Origin: Gemmatimonadota bacterium
Lineage (GTDB): Bacteria > Gemmatimonadota > Gemmatimonadetes > Longimicrobiales > Gaopeijiaceae
Assembly: GCA_016209885.1 (NCBI GenBank)
Contig: JACQVF010000097.1
Coordinates: forward strand, 1 to 64,000
Length of the DNA: 64,000 nt
Reading direction: 5' to 3'
Program-made: the position numbers and the translations under genes
Shown: one piece after another, positions 9,138 through 17,106 of the stretch
How the letters are laid out: every line of letters begins with the position of its first letter
How positions within the stretch are numbered: the stretch's first letter is position 1
Notes under the pieces: generated by a model
What the model was told of the DNA's origin: nothing
Databases searched by the model: none
What the model saw: the letters and a program-made list of their open reading frames with translations, nothing else

Positions 9138-10000
9138 CGGCCGAGGACGCGGAGCGGATCGGGGCCGACGTGGAGGCGGCCCGGGCGGCGCTCTACGCCC
9201 GCCTACCGGGGCGGCCGACGCTGTTTCTCGTCGCGGGCTCCGGCCTGAGCGGGCTCGCGGATCTGCTCGAGGACGCCGTGCGCGTCCCGTTCGCCGATGT
9301 GCCGGGCATCCCCGAGCCTGCGGTGGCCGGGCATCCGGGTGCCTTCGTGTTCGGGCGCCTCGAGCGCGTGCCTGCGCTCGTCCAGCTCGGGCGGTTGCAC
9401 CTCTACGAGGGGCACGCGCCCGAGCTCGTCGCTGTCCCGGCGCGGGTGGCGGCGGCGCTGGGCGTGCGGGCCGCCATCCTCACGAACGCGGCGGGCGCGA
9501 TCCACCCCCTCCTGGAGCCCGGCGATCTGTTGCTCATCGACGACCACATCAACCTGATGTGGGGGAATCCCCTCTTGGGGCGGGCGCTCCCGGGAGAGGA
9601 GCGCTTCCCCGACATGAGCGAACCGTACGATCGCGGACTGCAGGCGCTGGCCATGGCGGCGGCCCTGGAGCTGCAGATCCCCCTGAAGCGTGGGACCTAC
9701 GCTGCGGTCGCAGGGCCCAGCTACGAGACGCCCGCGGAGATCCGCATGCTCCGTCGGCTCGGCGCTGATGCCGTCGGGATGTCCACGGTCCCGGAGGTGC
9801 TGGCGGCCCGGGCGCGAGGCGTGCCGGCGCTCGCGATCTCGCTCCTCACGAATCGGGCGGCTGGCCTGAGCCCGGGCCCCCTCTCCCATGAGGAGGTGCT
9901 GGAGGCCGGGCGGCGGGCCGAGCAGCGCCTCGGTCGGCTCATCCGGCAGATCGCCCGGCGGATCGCCGAGCGGGGTGGCGAGCCCGCGGCCGCCCGCTGA
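9134..10000 (+). CDS. Purine nucleoside phosphorylase (PNP I, trimeric type)
   Basis: Splits purine nucleosides with phosphate to the base and ribose-1-phosphate. The frame is open further upstream inside nupC, but the GTG at 9134 overlaps the transporter stop and gives a 288-residue protein of normal size. Family signatures are GPSYETPAEIRMLRRLGADA, AVGMSTVPEVLAARARG and LTNRAAGLSPGPLSHEEVLE. The N-terminal phosphate loop reads GSGLSGLAD, close to the usual GSGLG. Operon with the nucleoside transporter. Confidence 0.93.
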   Translation: MTAEDAERIGADVEAARAALYARLPGRPTLFLVAGSGLSGLADLLEDAVRVPFADVPGIPEPAVAGHPGAFVFGRLERVPALVQLGRLHLYEGHAPELVAVPARVAAALGVRAAILTNAAGAIHPLLEPGDLLLIDDHINLMWGNPLLGRALPGEERFPDMSEPYDRGLQALAMAAALELQIPLKRGTYAAVAGPSYETPAEIRMLRRLGADAVGMSTVPEVLAARARGVPALAISLLTNRAAGLSPGPLSHEEVLEAGRRAEQRLGRLIRQIARRIAERGGEPAAAR

Positions 10001-10065
10001 GTCCGCATCCCGGGGCGGCGGCACGCGTGGTGTGCCGGGTCGGTCTGGGAGGGCCGGGATCCTCG

Positions 10066-10090
10066 AAAAAGGAGCTCGTCCGCTCGCTCC
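10066..10090 (-). terminator. Possible Rho-independent terminator of thiD
   Basis: On the minus strand GGAGC (10090-10086) pairs with GCTCC (10075-10071) across a 10-base loop and is followed by TTTTT. The stem is short. It lies in the 111-base gap between the convergent PNP and thiD genes. Confidence 0.5.
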
Positions 10091-10111
10091 AGCGGGCGGG
10101 CGGCGGCACGG

Positions 10112-10981
10112 CTAGCTTTCCGCCTCCGCGTACACCGCACGGGGGGCGGAGACGAGATGGTTGACCGGACCGTGCCCGTGACCGAGCCCCGGTGCCTGCG
10201 CGATCGCGCGGTGCACGAAATCGACCGCATCGCCGACGGCTTCGGCGAGGGAGCGCCCGGCGGCGAGCCCCGCGGCGATGGCCGAGGAGAGCGTGCAGCC
10301 GGTGCCGTGGATGTTGCGCGTCCGGATGCGAGGATGGCGCCAGAGCCGCTCCTCGCTGCCATCCCACAGCAAGTCGATCACCTCGTCCTCCTCGAGGTGC
10401 CCACCCTTCACCAGGGCGGCGCGCGCGCCCATATCCACCAGTGCACGGGCAGCGGCTCGCATGTCCTCCAGCGCCACCACCTTCCTCCGGGTGAGAATTC
10501 CCGCTTCGTGCAGGTTGGGCGTCACCACGGTCGCCAGAGGCACCAGTGCCTCGGCCACCGCACTCTCCGCATCCTGGTCGAGCAGCCGATCGCCGCTCGA
10601 GGCGACCATCACCGGGTCCAGGACGTAGCTTTCCAGCTCGTGCTCCTGGATCGCTTGAGCGATCGCGCGGACGAGCTCCGCCGTGGCCAGCATCCCGGAC
10701 TTCAGCGCGTCCGGCCGCAGGTCGTCGACCAGCACCCGGATCTGCTCCCGCACGACGTCCACCGGCACGGCATGGACCGCGAAGACACCCACCGTATTCT
10801 GCGCCGTGATCGCCGTGATCGCCGAGGTCCCGAACACGCCGAAGGCATGGAAGGTCTTGAGGTCGGCCTGAATGCCTGCGCCTCCGCCGCTGTCGCTCCC
10901 GGCGATCGTCAGGGCGATGGGGATCTGTCGAGGGCTCACGCGACTCATGCGACTCCCGATGCGCTCGTGGTCATATTGCAT
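10112..10981 (-). CDS. thiD: Hydroxymethylpyrimidine/phosphomethylpyrimidine kinase
   Basis: Phosphorylates HMP and HMP-phosphate in thiamine synthesis. The 289-residue ribokinase-fold protein shows the substrate loop TIAGSDSGGGAGIQADLKTF and the anion-hole motif HGTGCTLSSAIAAGLAAG. Two starts are plausible, the ATG at 10981 or the one eleven codons later (MSRVSPRQIP), which has GGGAG just upstream; the kinase fold starts only at IPIALTIAG. It stands alone here, but thiE lies about 15 kb away in the same window. I saw no clear TPP riboswitch upstream. Confidence 0.94.
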   Translation of the reverse strand: MQYDHERIGSRMSRVSPRQIPIALTIAGSDSGGGAGIQADLKTFHAFGVFGTSAITAITAQNTVGVFAVHAVPVDVVREQIRVLVDDLRPDALKSGMLATAELVRAIAQAIQEHELESYVLDPVMVASSGDRLLDQDAESAVAEALVPLATVVTPNLHEAGILTRRKVVALEDMRAAARALVDMGARAALVKGGHLEEDEVIDLLWDGSEERLWRHPRIRTRNIHGTGCTLSSAIAAGLAAGRSLAEAVGDAVDFVHRAIAQAPGLGHGHGPVNHLVSAPRAVYAEAES

Positions 10982-11094
10982 CGTGGCCGACCTCTGACGA
11001 TGCTTAACCCATCGCCCGGGCCGCCCGGCTCTCGAGGTTCGCCTGCCGCATCATGGAATGATAGCCGCGGCGGCTCCTCCCGCAAAACTACGGA

Positions 11095-11877
11095 ATGGTC
11101 ACCAGGTCCAGAGAGAAGCTGCTGCGTCGCATCGCCCACCGAAAGGCGCGGCACCGCGAGGGGCTGTTCGTCGTGGAAGGGATCCGCGCCACCGAGGAGG
11201 CGCTCGAGGCCGGCCTCGGAATCGAGTTCGCGCTCTGCTCGGCTGCCCTCGAGGAGACCGCGCGCGGACGGTCGCTCGCAGCCCGCCTCTCCGCCGCAGC
11301 CGTCGCCATGGAGCGTGTGGAGGACGGTGAGCTCGCGCGCTTCGCGGACAGCGAGACGCCGCAGGGGATCCTCCTCGTCTGCGAGCAGCTGCGCCGCTCC
11401 CTGGCGGACATCCCCCTGTCGCCCGCGGCGATGCTTCTCGTGTGCGATGGAGTGCAGGACCCCGGGAACCTGGGCACCCTGGTCCGTTCCGCTGTGGCGT
11501 TCGGCGCCGCCGGCGTGGTGGCCCTCGAGGGCACCGTGGATGCCTGGAACCCGAAGGCGGTGCGCGCCTCCGCGGGCGCGGCGTTCCGTGTCCCCATCGT
11601 CGTGGAGCGCTGGGAGGCGCTGTACCGCTGGCTCGCCGAACGGGGGATCGAGCTCCTGGTGGCCGACGCGGCGGGCGAGGATGCGGCGAGCTTGCGAAGG
11701 CGCGGCGCGGTCGCCCTCGTGGTCGGAAACGAGGGAGCCGGCGTGCGGCCGGAGATCAAGGCGGCGTCCGCGCTCCGCATCGCCGTACCCATGCGCGGGT
11801 CCGTGGAGTCCCTGAACGTGGCGGCCGCGGGCTCGATCCTCCTCTACGAGCTGAGCCGAAGGCTCCGGGATGCCTGA
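11095..11877 (+). CDS. SpoU/TrmH-family RNA 2'-O-ribose methyltransferase
   Basis: SAM-dependent methyltransferase of the SPOUT class acting on rRNA or tRNA ribose. The 260 residues comprise an N-terminal substrate-binding domain (RKARHREGLFVVEGIR) and the knotted catalytic domain with motif 1 DGVQDPGNLGTLVRSAVAFG, motif 2 VVGNEGAGVRPEI and motif 3 PMRGSVESLNVAAAGSILLY. The overall form resembles RlmB/TsnR-like rRNA enzymes; the target nucleotide cannot be assigned. Its last 8 bases overlap the start of the prepilin peptidase gene. Confidence 0.92.
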   Translation: MVTRSREKLLRRIAHRKARHREGLFVVEGIRATEEALEAGLGIEFALCSAALEETARGRSLAARLSAAAVAMERVEDGELARFADSETPQGILLVCEQLRRSLADIPLSPAAMLLVCDGVQDPGNLGTLVRSAVAFGAAGVVALEGTVDAWNPKAVRASAGAAFRVPIVVERWEALYRWLAERGIELLVADAAGEDAASLRRRGAVALVVGNEGAGVRPEIKAASALRIAVPMRGSVESLNVAAAGSILLYELSRRLRDA

Positions 11878-12643
11878 GATCTGGGGGCTCGTGCTGGCCG
11901 CCCTTTTGGGGCTCGCGGTCGGATCGTTCCTGAACGTCTGCGTGATGCGCTGGCCCGAGGACGAGTCCGTGCTCTCGCCGCCGTCCCGCTGCCCGCGCTG
12001 CCAGGCACGCATCGCCTGGTACGACAACGTTCCGATTCTCAGCTATCTGCTCCTGCAGCGTCGCTGTCGCGCCTGCCGCGAGCCGATCTCCATGCAGTAC
12101 CCGCTGGTGGAGGCGGCGACCGCGCTGCTTTGGGCCGCCGCCGCCGTGCGCCACGGGGTCGAGCTCGAGGCGCTGCGCACCGCGGTTTTCCTCTCGGTCC
12201 TGTTCGGGATCGCGCTCACGGACGCCCGCTTCTACATCATCCCCAACCAGTTCTCCGTGGGCGGCCTCGCCCTCGGCCTCGCGTTCGCCCCGGCGCCCGG
12301 CGGCATCACGGCGCTTCAGGCCGTGGCCGGCGCGGCGCTGGGTTTCGCGCTCCTGTGGGCCGTCGCTCGCCTCGGAAAGCTGGCGTTCCGGAAGGAGGCC
12401 ATGGGCCTCGGCGACGTGAAGATGATGGCCATGGTGGGCGCATTCGTGGGGCCCGCCGGCGTCCTGCTCACCGTATTCCTGGGCGCGCTGCTGGGCGCCT
12501 TCATCTTCGGGCCCATCTCGCTCAAGACCGGAAAGCTGGTGCCTTTCGGGATCTTCCTCGCCGTCGGCGCGGCGCTGGTGCAGGGGTGGGGCGACGTGCT
12601 GCTTGCGTGGTACGCGACCACGATTCTGGGGCGGCCCGGGTGA
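11870..12643 (+). CDS. Prepilin peptidase (PilD/GspO type, A24 family)
   Basis: Membrane aspartic protease that removes prepilin leader peptides and usually N-methylates the new N-terminus. The 257 residues show two CxxC pairs (CPRCQ and CRACR) in the cytoplasmic loop typical of bifunctional enzymes. The two catalytic aspartates are in LTDARFYIIPN and GLGDVKMMAMVGAF. Multiple transmembrane helices follow. The start overlaps the upstream methyltransferase gene by 8 bases. No pilus genes are in the window. Confidence 0.94.
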   Translation: MPEIWGLVLAALLGLAVGSFLNVCVMRWPEDESVLSPPSRCPRCQARIAWYDNVPILSYLLLQRRCRACREPISMQYPLVEAATALLWAAAAVRHGVELEALRTAVFLSVLFGIALTDARFYIIPNQFSVGGLALGLAFAPAPGGITALQAVAGAALGFALLWAVARLGKLAFRKEAMGLGDVKMMAMVGAFVGPAGVLLTVFLGALLGAFIFGPISLKTGKLVPFGIFLAVGAALVQGWGDVLLAWYATTILGRPG

Positions 12644-12649
12644 GTGGGT

Positions 12650-12747
12650 GAATCGCGATTCGTGAGTGGCTGCCGCGCCGGTCACGCGAATGACGGCGCC
12701 GTAACAGCTGGAAATACTCGATTGCCACGCGCGAATCGCTAATCGCG
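12650..12747. repeat. Intergenic repeat region, copy 1 of the GCGAATCGCT motif
   Basis: The gap after the prepilin peptidase gene contains the palindrome GAATCGCGATTC (12650-12661) and the 16-mer GCGAATCGCTAATCGC (12731-12746). The latter matches GCGAATCGCTNNTCGC, also found near 24063 and 53359. The function of the repeat is unknown. Confidence 0.6.
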
Positions 12748-12752
12748 AGTAC

Positions 12753-13013
12753 CTACGGATCCGTGCAGTCGCGCTCATACCCGCAGTTCGGGCACACGAT
12801 CTTGCAGTGGCGCTCGTACATCGCCCAGCCGCACCTCTCGCAGACCGGCCCGCGCACGCCGGGACCGACGTCCCCGGGCTCGCCGGGCACGCTTCCGGCG
12901 GCCGCACCCGCTTGACCGGAGCTCACAGGCGTGGGCCCGGTCGGCCGCGGCGCCGGGCGCTCCGCGTCCTGGCGCGAGCGGCGCCGGCCCGCCGGATCAA
13001 CGTGCGCCGTCAT
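12753..13013 (-). CDS. Small zinc-ribbon protein
   Basis: This 86-residue protein has a low-complexity, Pro/Gly-rich N-terminal half and a C-terminal zinc ribbon, CERCGWAMYERHCKIVCPNC, with two CxxC knuckles about 15 residues apart and an extra Cys near the end (YERDCTDP). Its ATG lies inside the 3' end of the gamma-carbonic-anhydrase-like gene (17-base overlap), so translational coupling is likely. Zinc binding is a motif-based inference; no specific function can be given. Confidence 0.72.
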   Translation of the reverse strand: MTAHVDPAGRRRSRQDAERPAPRPTGPTPVSSGQAGAAAGSVPGEPGDVGPGVRGPVCERCGWAMYERHCKIVCPNCGYERDCTDP

Positions 13014-13572
13014 CGCCGCTCTCGGGCCACCACTCCCGTGGCACCGTCCCGATCCCCTGACTCAGATAGGAGCGGGAGAGCTTCACGTAGTGGTCGGCGC
13101 TGCGCCGGATCCAATTGGCCGCGGAACCCATCAGCTCCTTGCGCACGCGGGCGGGCGACCCCGCCACCAGCATCCGGGGTGGCACCTCGGTCCCTTCCAG
13201 CACTACGCTCAACGCCGCAACCACGGCTTCCTCCCCGATCACTGCCCTCTGGAGGATCACTGTGTTCATCCCGATCAGAGCACGATCACGAATCTCGCAG
13301 CTCTCGAAGACCGCCCCGTGGCCCACCGTAACCTCGCGGCCTATGCGCGTGGGACCCCGTGCGCCGACGTGGATCACGCAGTTGTCCTGGACGCTCGAGC
13401 GCGGACCCACGGCGATCTCGTGCTCCGGCTCGTCGCCTCGTAGCACCGCACCGAACCACACGCTCGCCTCGCTGCCGATCCGCACGTTGCCGATGATCAC
13501 GGCGCTCGGCGCCAGGAACGCGTCGCGGGCGATGCGTGGGCGGATCCCGTCGTAGGGAAGGATGATCGCCAT
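12997..13572 (-). CDS. Gamma-carbonic-anhydrase-like hexapeptide protein
   Basis: Left-handed beta-helix protein of the gamma-CA/YrdA family, 191 residues, with many hexapeptide turns (IGNVRIG, IGREVTVG, IGMNTVI). In active gamma-CAs three histidines bind the metal. Here His68 (VIHVG) and His85 (VGHGAVF) are present, but the expected third His, normally in GHGAVLHGC, is Glu90 (GHGAVFESC). Carbonic anhydrase activity is therefore doubtful. The gene overlaps the downstream zinc-ribbon gene and follows the CNNM/CBS gene by 13 bases on the same strand. Confidence 0.9.
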   Translation of the reverse strand: MAIILPYDGIRPRIARDAFLAPSAVIIGNVRIGSEASVWFGAVLRGDEPEHEIAVGPRSSVQDNCVIHVGARGPTRIGREVTVGHGAVFESCEIRDRALIGMNTVILQRAVIGEEAVVAALSVVLEGTEVPPRMLVAGSPARVRKELMGSAANWIRRSADHYVKLSRSYLSQGIGTVPREWWPESGDDGAR

Positions 13573-13585
13573 CCAGCCTGCCCCG

Positions 13586-14854
13586 CTACGCCGCCTCGCC
13601 GTCGCCCGCGGCCTGGAGCTTCTTGAGACGTGCTCGCACGACCTGTGTCTCCGTGGCCTCCACGATCTCGAAGGAGAGTCCGGCCCGCTCGAAGGTCTCG
13701 CCCGTGTCCGGCACGCGGCCCAGCTCCTCCTGGATGTACCCGTTCAGCGAGCGATGCTCCAGATGCGGCAGTGACACATTGAACGCGTGGTTGATCTCCC
13801 GGAGGTCCACGCCGCCGTCCACCACGATCTCGGTACGGGACACCCGCACGATGGGCTCCTCTGCGGCGACGTCGGTCTCGTCGGCGATCTCTCCCACCAG
13901 CTCTTCCAGCACGTCCTCGAGGGTCACCAGACCGTCGGTGCCGCCGAACTCGTCCGCTACGATCCCCATGTGGATGCGGCGCGTCTGGAACGCGCGGAGC
14001 AGTCGGGTCAGCGGGAGCGAGCCGGGCACGAAGAACGGCTCGCGGGAAAGCTGCTGAAGCCGGGCGTCTCCGCGGCCGGCCACGTACGCCTGGTACGCGT
14101 CCCGGATGTAGAGGACTCCTGTGACGTCGTCGATCGTCTGGTGATAGATGGGGACGCGGGAGTAAGGAACATCCTTGAGCTCGCCCACGATCTGCTCCAG
14201 GGTCAGCTGGTCCGGCCACGCGAAGATGTCGACTCGCGGCGTCATCACGTCCCAGGTGCGGAGCTCGTCCAGCCGGAACGCCCGTTCCACGAGCTGGCGC
14301 TCCTGTTCATCCACTACGCCTTCCTTACGGCCGAGCGCCGCGAGCTCCCGCACCTCCCGTGCCTCGCGTACCTCCGTCTCGGGCTCGGCGGTCGCGTGGC
14401 GCGACGGGGTGACCGGCAGCAGCCACGCAAGCGGAGCGAGCAGCGGCCGGACGGCGCGCAGCGCAAGAGCGAGCGCAGGCGCGCTGACCAGAGCGAAGCG
14501 AATCGGGTGGCGCGCCGCGAGCGCTCGCGGCAGGGTCTCGCCCACTGCGAGGACGAGCACCAGGCTGCTCGCGCCCGCGACCGCCGCGCCGGGAAGTGCC
14601 CAGGCGCGGTGGGCGACTGCCACGGCGAGGGCGATCGCGGTGGCGTTCACCGCCATGTTCACAACGAACAGCCCGAGGGCCACGGGCTGAGGATCGGCAC
14701 GCAGCGCGGACAGCGCCCTGGCTCCACGAAACCCCTCCTCAACCAGGGTGCGCAGCCGCGGCGCGCCCACAGCGAAGATGGCAGCCTCGGCGGCGGACAG
14801 TGCGGCGGACAGGACGAGCAGAGCGATGACGGGGACGAAGGCGAGGAGCGTCAC
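13586..14854 (-). CDS. CNNM/CorC-type membrane protein with CBS pair (hemolysin C family)
   Basis: Inner-membrane protein of the family linked to Mg2+/Co2+ transport or efflux. An N-terminal DUF21/CNNM membrane domain (residues 1-170) is followed by two CBS domains (about 195-320, including TPRVDIFAWPDQLTLEQIV) and a C-terminal CorC_HlyC domain. A longer frame exists, but the GTG at 14854 is preceded by GGGAGGGCCGC, an excellent ribosome site, giving 422 residues and clearing the moxR stop by 49 bases. The ion handled cannot be told from sequence. Confidence 0.9.
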   Translation of the reverse strand: MTLLAFVPVIALLVLSAALSAAEAAIFAVGAPRLRTLVEEGFRGARALSALRADPQPVALGLFVVNMAVNATAIALAVAVAHRAWALPGAAVAGASSLVLVLAVGETLPRALAARHPIRFALVSAPALALALRAVRPLLAPLAWLLPVTPSRHATAEPETEVREAREVRELAALGRKEGVVDEQERQLVERAFRLDELRTWDVMTPRVDIFAWPDQLTLEQIVGELKDVPYSRVPIYHQTIDDVTGVLYIRDAYQAYVAGRGDARLQQLSREPFFVPGSLPLTRLLRAFQTRRIHMGIVADEFGGTDGLVTLEDVLEELVGEIADETDVAAEEPIVRVSRTEIVVDGGVDLREINHAFNVSLPHLEHRSLNGYIQEELGRVPDTGETFERAGLSFEIVEATETQVVRARLKKLQAAGDGEAA

Positions 14855-14903
14855 GCGGCCCTCCCACGCCTCGGCGGACGGTCCTCCGCCGGGCTGCTTC
14901 CAT

Positions 14904-15923
14904 CTACGTCCATGCACGGCTCTCGCGAAGCAGTTCTTCGATGATGTCATCCGCGTCGCGCCCGTCCGCCTCGGCCTCGAAGTTCAGGACCAGACGGTGG
15001 CGCAGCACCAGGGGCGCCACCGCGCGAACGTCCTCGAACGTCGGCAGTGCCCGGCCGTCCGTGGCCGCCCGCGCCTTCGCCCCCAGAATCAGGAACTGGG
15101 AGGCGCGCGGGCCCGTGCCCCAGCGCACGTACCGCCGGCTGATCGCGGAGGCTTCCGAATCGCCAGGCCTGGTCGCGCGCGCCAGCCGCACGGCGAACGC
15201 GATCAGAGACGGAGGCGCCGGCACGCGCCGCACCAGTCGCTGAAGCTCGATCAGCTCCCCGGCACTCAGCGCCGGCCGGATCTCCGCCTCGTCCGCGCCC
15301 GTGGTGCGCAGCGCGATCTCCTCTTCCTCGGCCCGGCTCGGGTAGTCGATCCGCAGCTCGAGCATGAAGCGATCGAGCTGCGCCTCCGGGAGCGGATACG
15401 TCCCCTCCTGCTCGATGGGGTTCTGGGTCGCCAGCACGAAGAACGGAGGCTCCAGCGCATACGTCTGCCCCGCCGCCGTCACCGACCGCTCCTGCATCGC
15501 TTGCAGCAGCGCGGCCTGCGTCTTCGGAGGCGTACGGTTGATCTCATCCGCCAGCACGATGTTCGCGAAGATGGGGCCGCGAACGAAGCGAAAGGTGCGT
15601 CGGCCCGTCGAGCGGTCCTCCTCGATGACCTCCGTCCCGGTGATGTCCGTAGGCATGAGGTCCGGCGTGAACTGGATACGGCTGAACTTGAGCGCCAGGG
15701 CATCTGCCAGCGTCGAGATGAGCAGCGTCTTCGCGAGGCCCGGCACCCCCACCAGGAGCGCGTGACCGTTGGCGAGAAGCGACGTGAGCAGTCCGTCCAC
15801 CACCTGCCGCTGCCCCACGATCCGCTTCTCGACCTCGGTCCGGAGATCACCTACCGCCTCGGCCAGACGGCCAAGAAGCACGACATCCCGGTCTTCGACG
15901 ACCGGCTCTCGCTTCGTCGCCAT
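14904..15923 (-). CDS. MoxR-family AAA+ ATPase
   Basis: Cytoplasmic AAA+ ATPase thought to act as a chaperone for maturation of partner complexes. The ATG at 15923 (MATKREPVVE) gives 339 residues. Walker A is GVPGLAKT (59-66), Walker B VLADEINR (123-130), with the family-typical TQNPIEQEGTYPLPEAQLDR. The frame stays open upstream for about 100 codons, but that part is low-complexity and unlike MoxR. The usual downstream DUF58 and VWA partners are missing; a CNNM/CBS gene follows instead. Confidence 0.93.
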   Translation of the reverse strand: MATKREPVVEDRDVVLLGRLAEAVGDLRTEVEKRIVGQRQVVDGLLTSLLANGHALLVGVPGLAKTLLISTLADALALKFSRIQFTPDLMPTDITGTEVIEEDRSTGRRTFRFVRGPIFANIVLADEINRTPPKTQAALLQAMQERSVTAAGQTYALEPPFFVLATQNPIEQEGTYPLPEAQLDRFMLELRIDYPSRAEEEEIALRTTGADEAEIRPALSAGELIELQRLVRRVPAPPSLIAFAVRLARATRPGDSEASAISRRYVRWGTGPRASQFLILGAKARAATDGRALPTFEDVRAVAPLVLRHRLVLNFEAEADGRDADDIIEELLRESRAWT

Positions 15924-16394
15924 GTCGCTGAGCCTCGCCCTCTCGGTTCGTGCCGCAGTGAAGCGGCGCCGGCCGCCATCGCTTCTGGCCTGCCCACCCC
16001 AGCGGAGGCGTCCTCCACCCCGGCCTCTGGCTGGCCGGTTCCAGACGCGGCCTCCCCCGGCCCACGCGCCGGTTCCCGAGGCCGCCCATCCTGCCCGCGA
16101 GATGGACACGCCCCCGCGGCGAGAGGAACCCTCGCAACCCCTCGCCCCGAGGGCGACTCCCTTTTCGTCAGCTTCGACGCCCACACCCGCGCCGGGACCG
16201 GGACCCCGGGTTCCCACGCGAGCGAAACGCAAGATAGGAGCCGCGTTTCGTGGCCGTCAACCCGCCGGAAACGCCACCAGGAACTTGGCGTCCGCGGCGG
16301 TGCGCCTTGGTGTCCGCCGCTTGCGACGAAATTCACAAGCTTCTATCTTTGCGCCGCGTGCCGCCATTCTCGGTGCGCAGGAAGGTGGAGGCCG
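15924..16394. other. Non-coding gap between divergent moxR and the ATP synthase operon
   Basis: About 470 bases. Open frames cross it on both strands but show no recognisable protein and are best explained by the high GC. The right end holds the candidate atp promoter; no moxR promoter could be identified. Confidence 0.6.
16321..16349 (+). promoter_or_regulatory. Candidate promoter of the atp operon
   Basis: TTGCGA (16321-16326), a 17-base spacer, then TATCTT (16344-16349). Each box matches 4 of 6 consensus bases and the spacing is ideal. The atpZ ATG begins at 16395 with GGTGGAGG as ribosome site, giving a leader of about 40 bases. Confidence 0.5.
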
Positions 16395-16661
16395 ATGTCC
16401 GGGGACCGCTCCCAGGAGGGGGGCCGCCAGGCGCTCATCGCAGCGGCGGGGCGGTACATGGGGTACGGGCTCACCTGGGCGCTTTCCACAGCGCTCTTTC
16501 TTTTTGTGGGGCGCTGGCTGGACGGCAGGCTGGGAACGGACCCCTGGTTGATGATTCTCGGGGCGTTCGTAGGCGGGGGGGCGGGGTTCTACAGTCTTTA
16601 CTACCACCTGGTGGTGGAGCCCGGGGCGGAGAAGAGAGAGCGGAAGGATACGCCGGATTGA
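16395..16661 (+). CDS. atpZ: ATP synthase accessory protein AtpZ (AtpI/gene 1-like)
   Basis: Small membrane protein of the kind found at the front of F-type ATP synthase operons, implicated in c-ring assembly or cation supply. The 88 residues contain two transmembrane segments (ALSTALFLFVG and MILGAFVGGGAGFYSLYYHL) with the conserved DPWLMILGAFVGGGAGFY. The frame is open far upstream, but the ATG at 16395 has GGAGG just upstream and gives the family length. The stop overlaps the TTG start of the next gene (TTGA). Confidence 0.85.
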   Translation: MSGDRSQEGGRQALIAAAGRYMGYGLTWALSTALFLFVGRWLDGRLGTDPWLMILGAFVGGGAGFYSLYYHLVVEPGAEKRERKDTPD

Positions 16662-17065
16662 GGCCATTCGCCGCCTACCTCGGGACCTCGGCGGTCGCTG
16701 TCACCGCGGCTGTGGCGCTGGTATGGCCGTGGCTGGACGGTGGGGGGCGGGCCGGCGTTCTGGTCGGGGCCGCAGTCGCCCTGCTCGTGCAGGCGGTCGC
16801 CTTCGGTCTGTTGTTGCGGTATCGCGCCTCCGGACATGCCTTCGTCGCCGTGCTGGCCGGCGGTACGGCGCTGCGGTTCGCGGCTGTCGCCATGGTCGCC
16901 ATCGCGGTGATCCGCTGGCCGATTGTGCCGGTAGCGCCAACCCTGTTGGCGCTCGCCGGGTTCCTGTTCGGCCTCCTGCTTCTTGAGCCGCTCTTCTTGC
17001 GCCGTGCGGCAGGTCGGAGCGGCCGCGCCGCGCCGGAGAGCGCGGGTGAGCCGGCGGCACGCTGA
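16658..17065 (+). CDS. atpI: ATP synthase subunit I-like membrane protein
   Basis: A 135-residue protein with four predicted transmembrane helices and an Arg/Ala-rich tail, in the position and with the topology of AtpI, an accessory protein in c-ring assembly. The likely start is TTG at 16658 (MRPFAAYLGTSAV), overlapping the atpZ stop, with GGAAGGA upstream. Sequence conservation in this family is low, so the call rests mainly on topology and context. atpB begins 41 bases later. Confidence 0.72.
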   Translation: MRPFAAYLGTSAVAVTAAVALVWPWLDGGGRAGVLVGAAVALLVQAVAFGLLLRYRASGHAFVAVLAGGTALRFAAVAMVAIAVIRWPIVPVAPTLLALAGFLFGLLLLEPLFLRRAAGRSGRAAPESAGEPAAR

Positions 17066-17106
17066 GGCGCTGCGAGCGGGTCGCGGACACGGGGCCAGGG
17101 TCAGCC

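Noticed and set aside
10860-11094. TPP riboswitch before thiD
   Set aside because: The characteristic conserved cores could not be found in the short region upstream of either start.
14748-16394. Long plus-strand open frame running into atpZ
   Set aside because: Only the last 88 codons match the AtpZ family and they have their own ribosome site; the rest is antisense to moxR and its neighbour.
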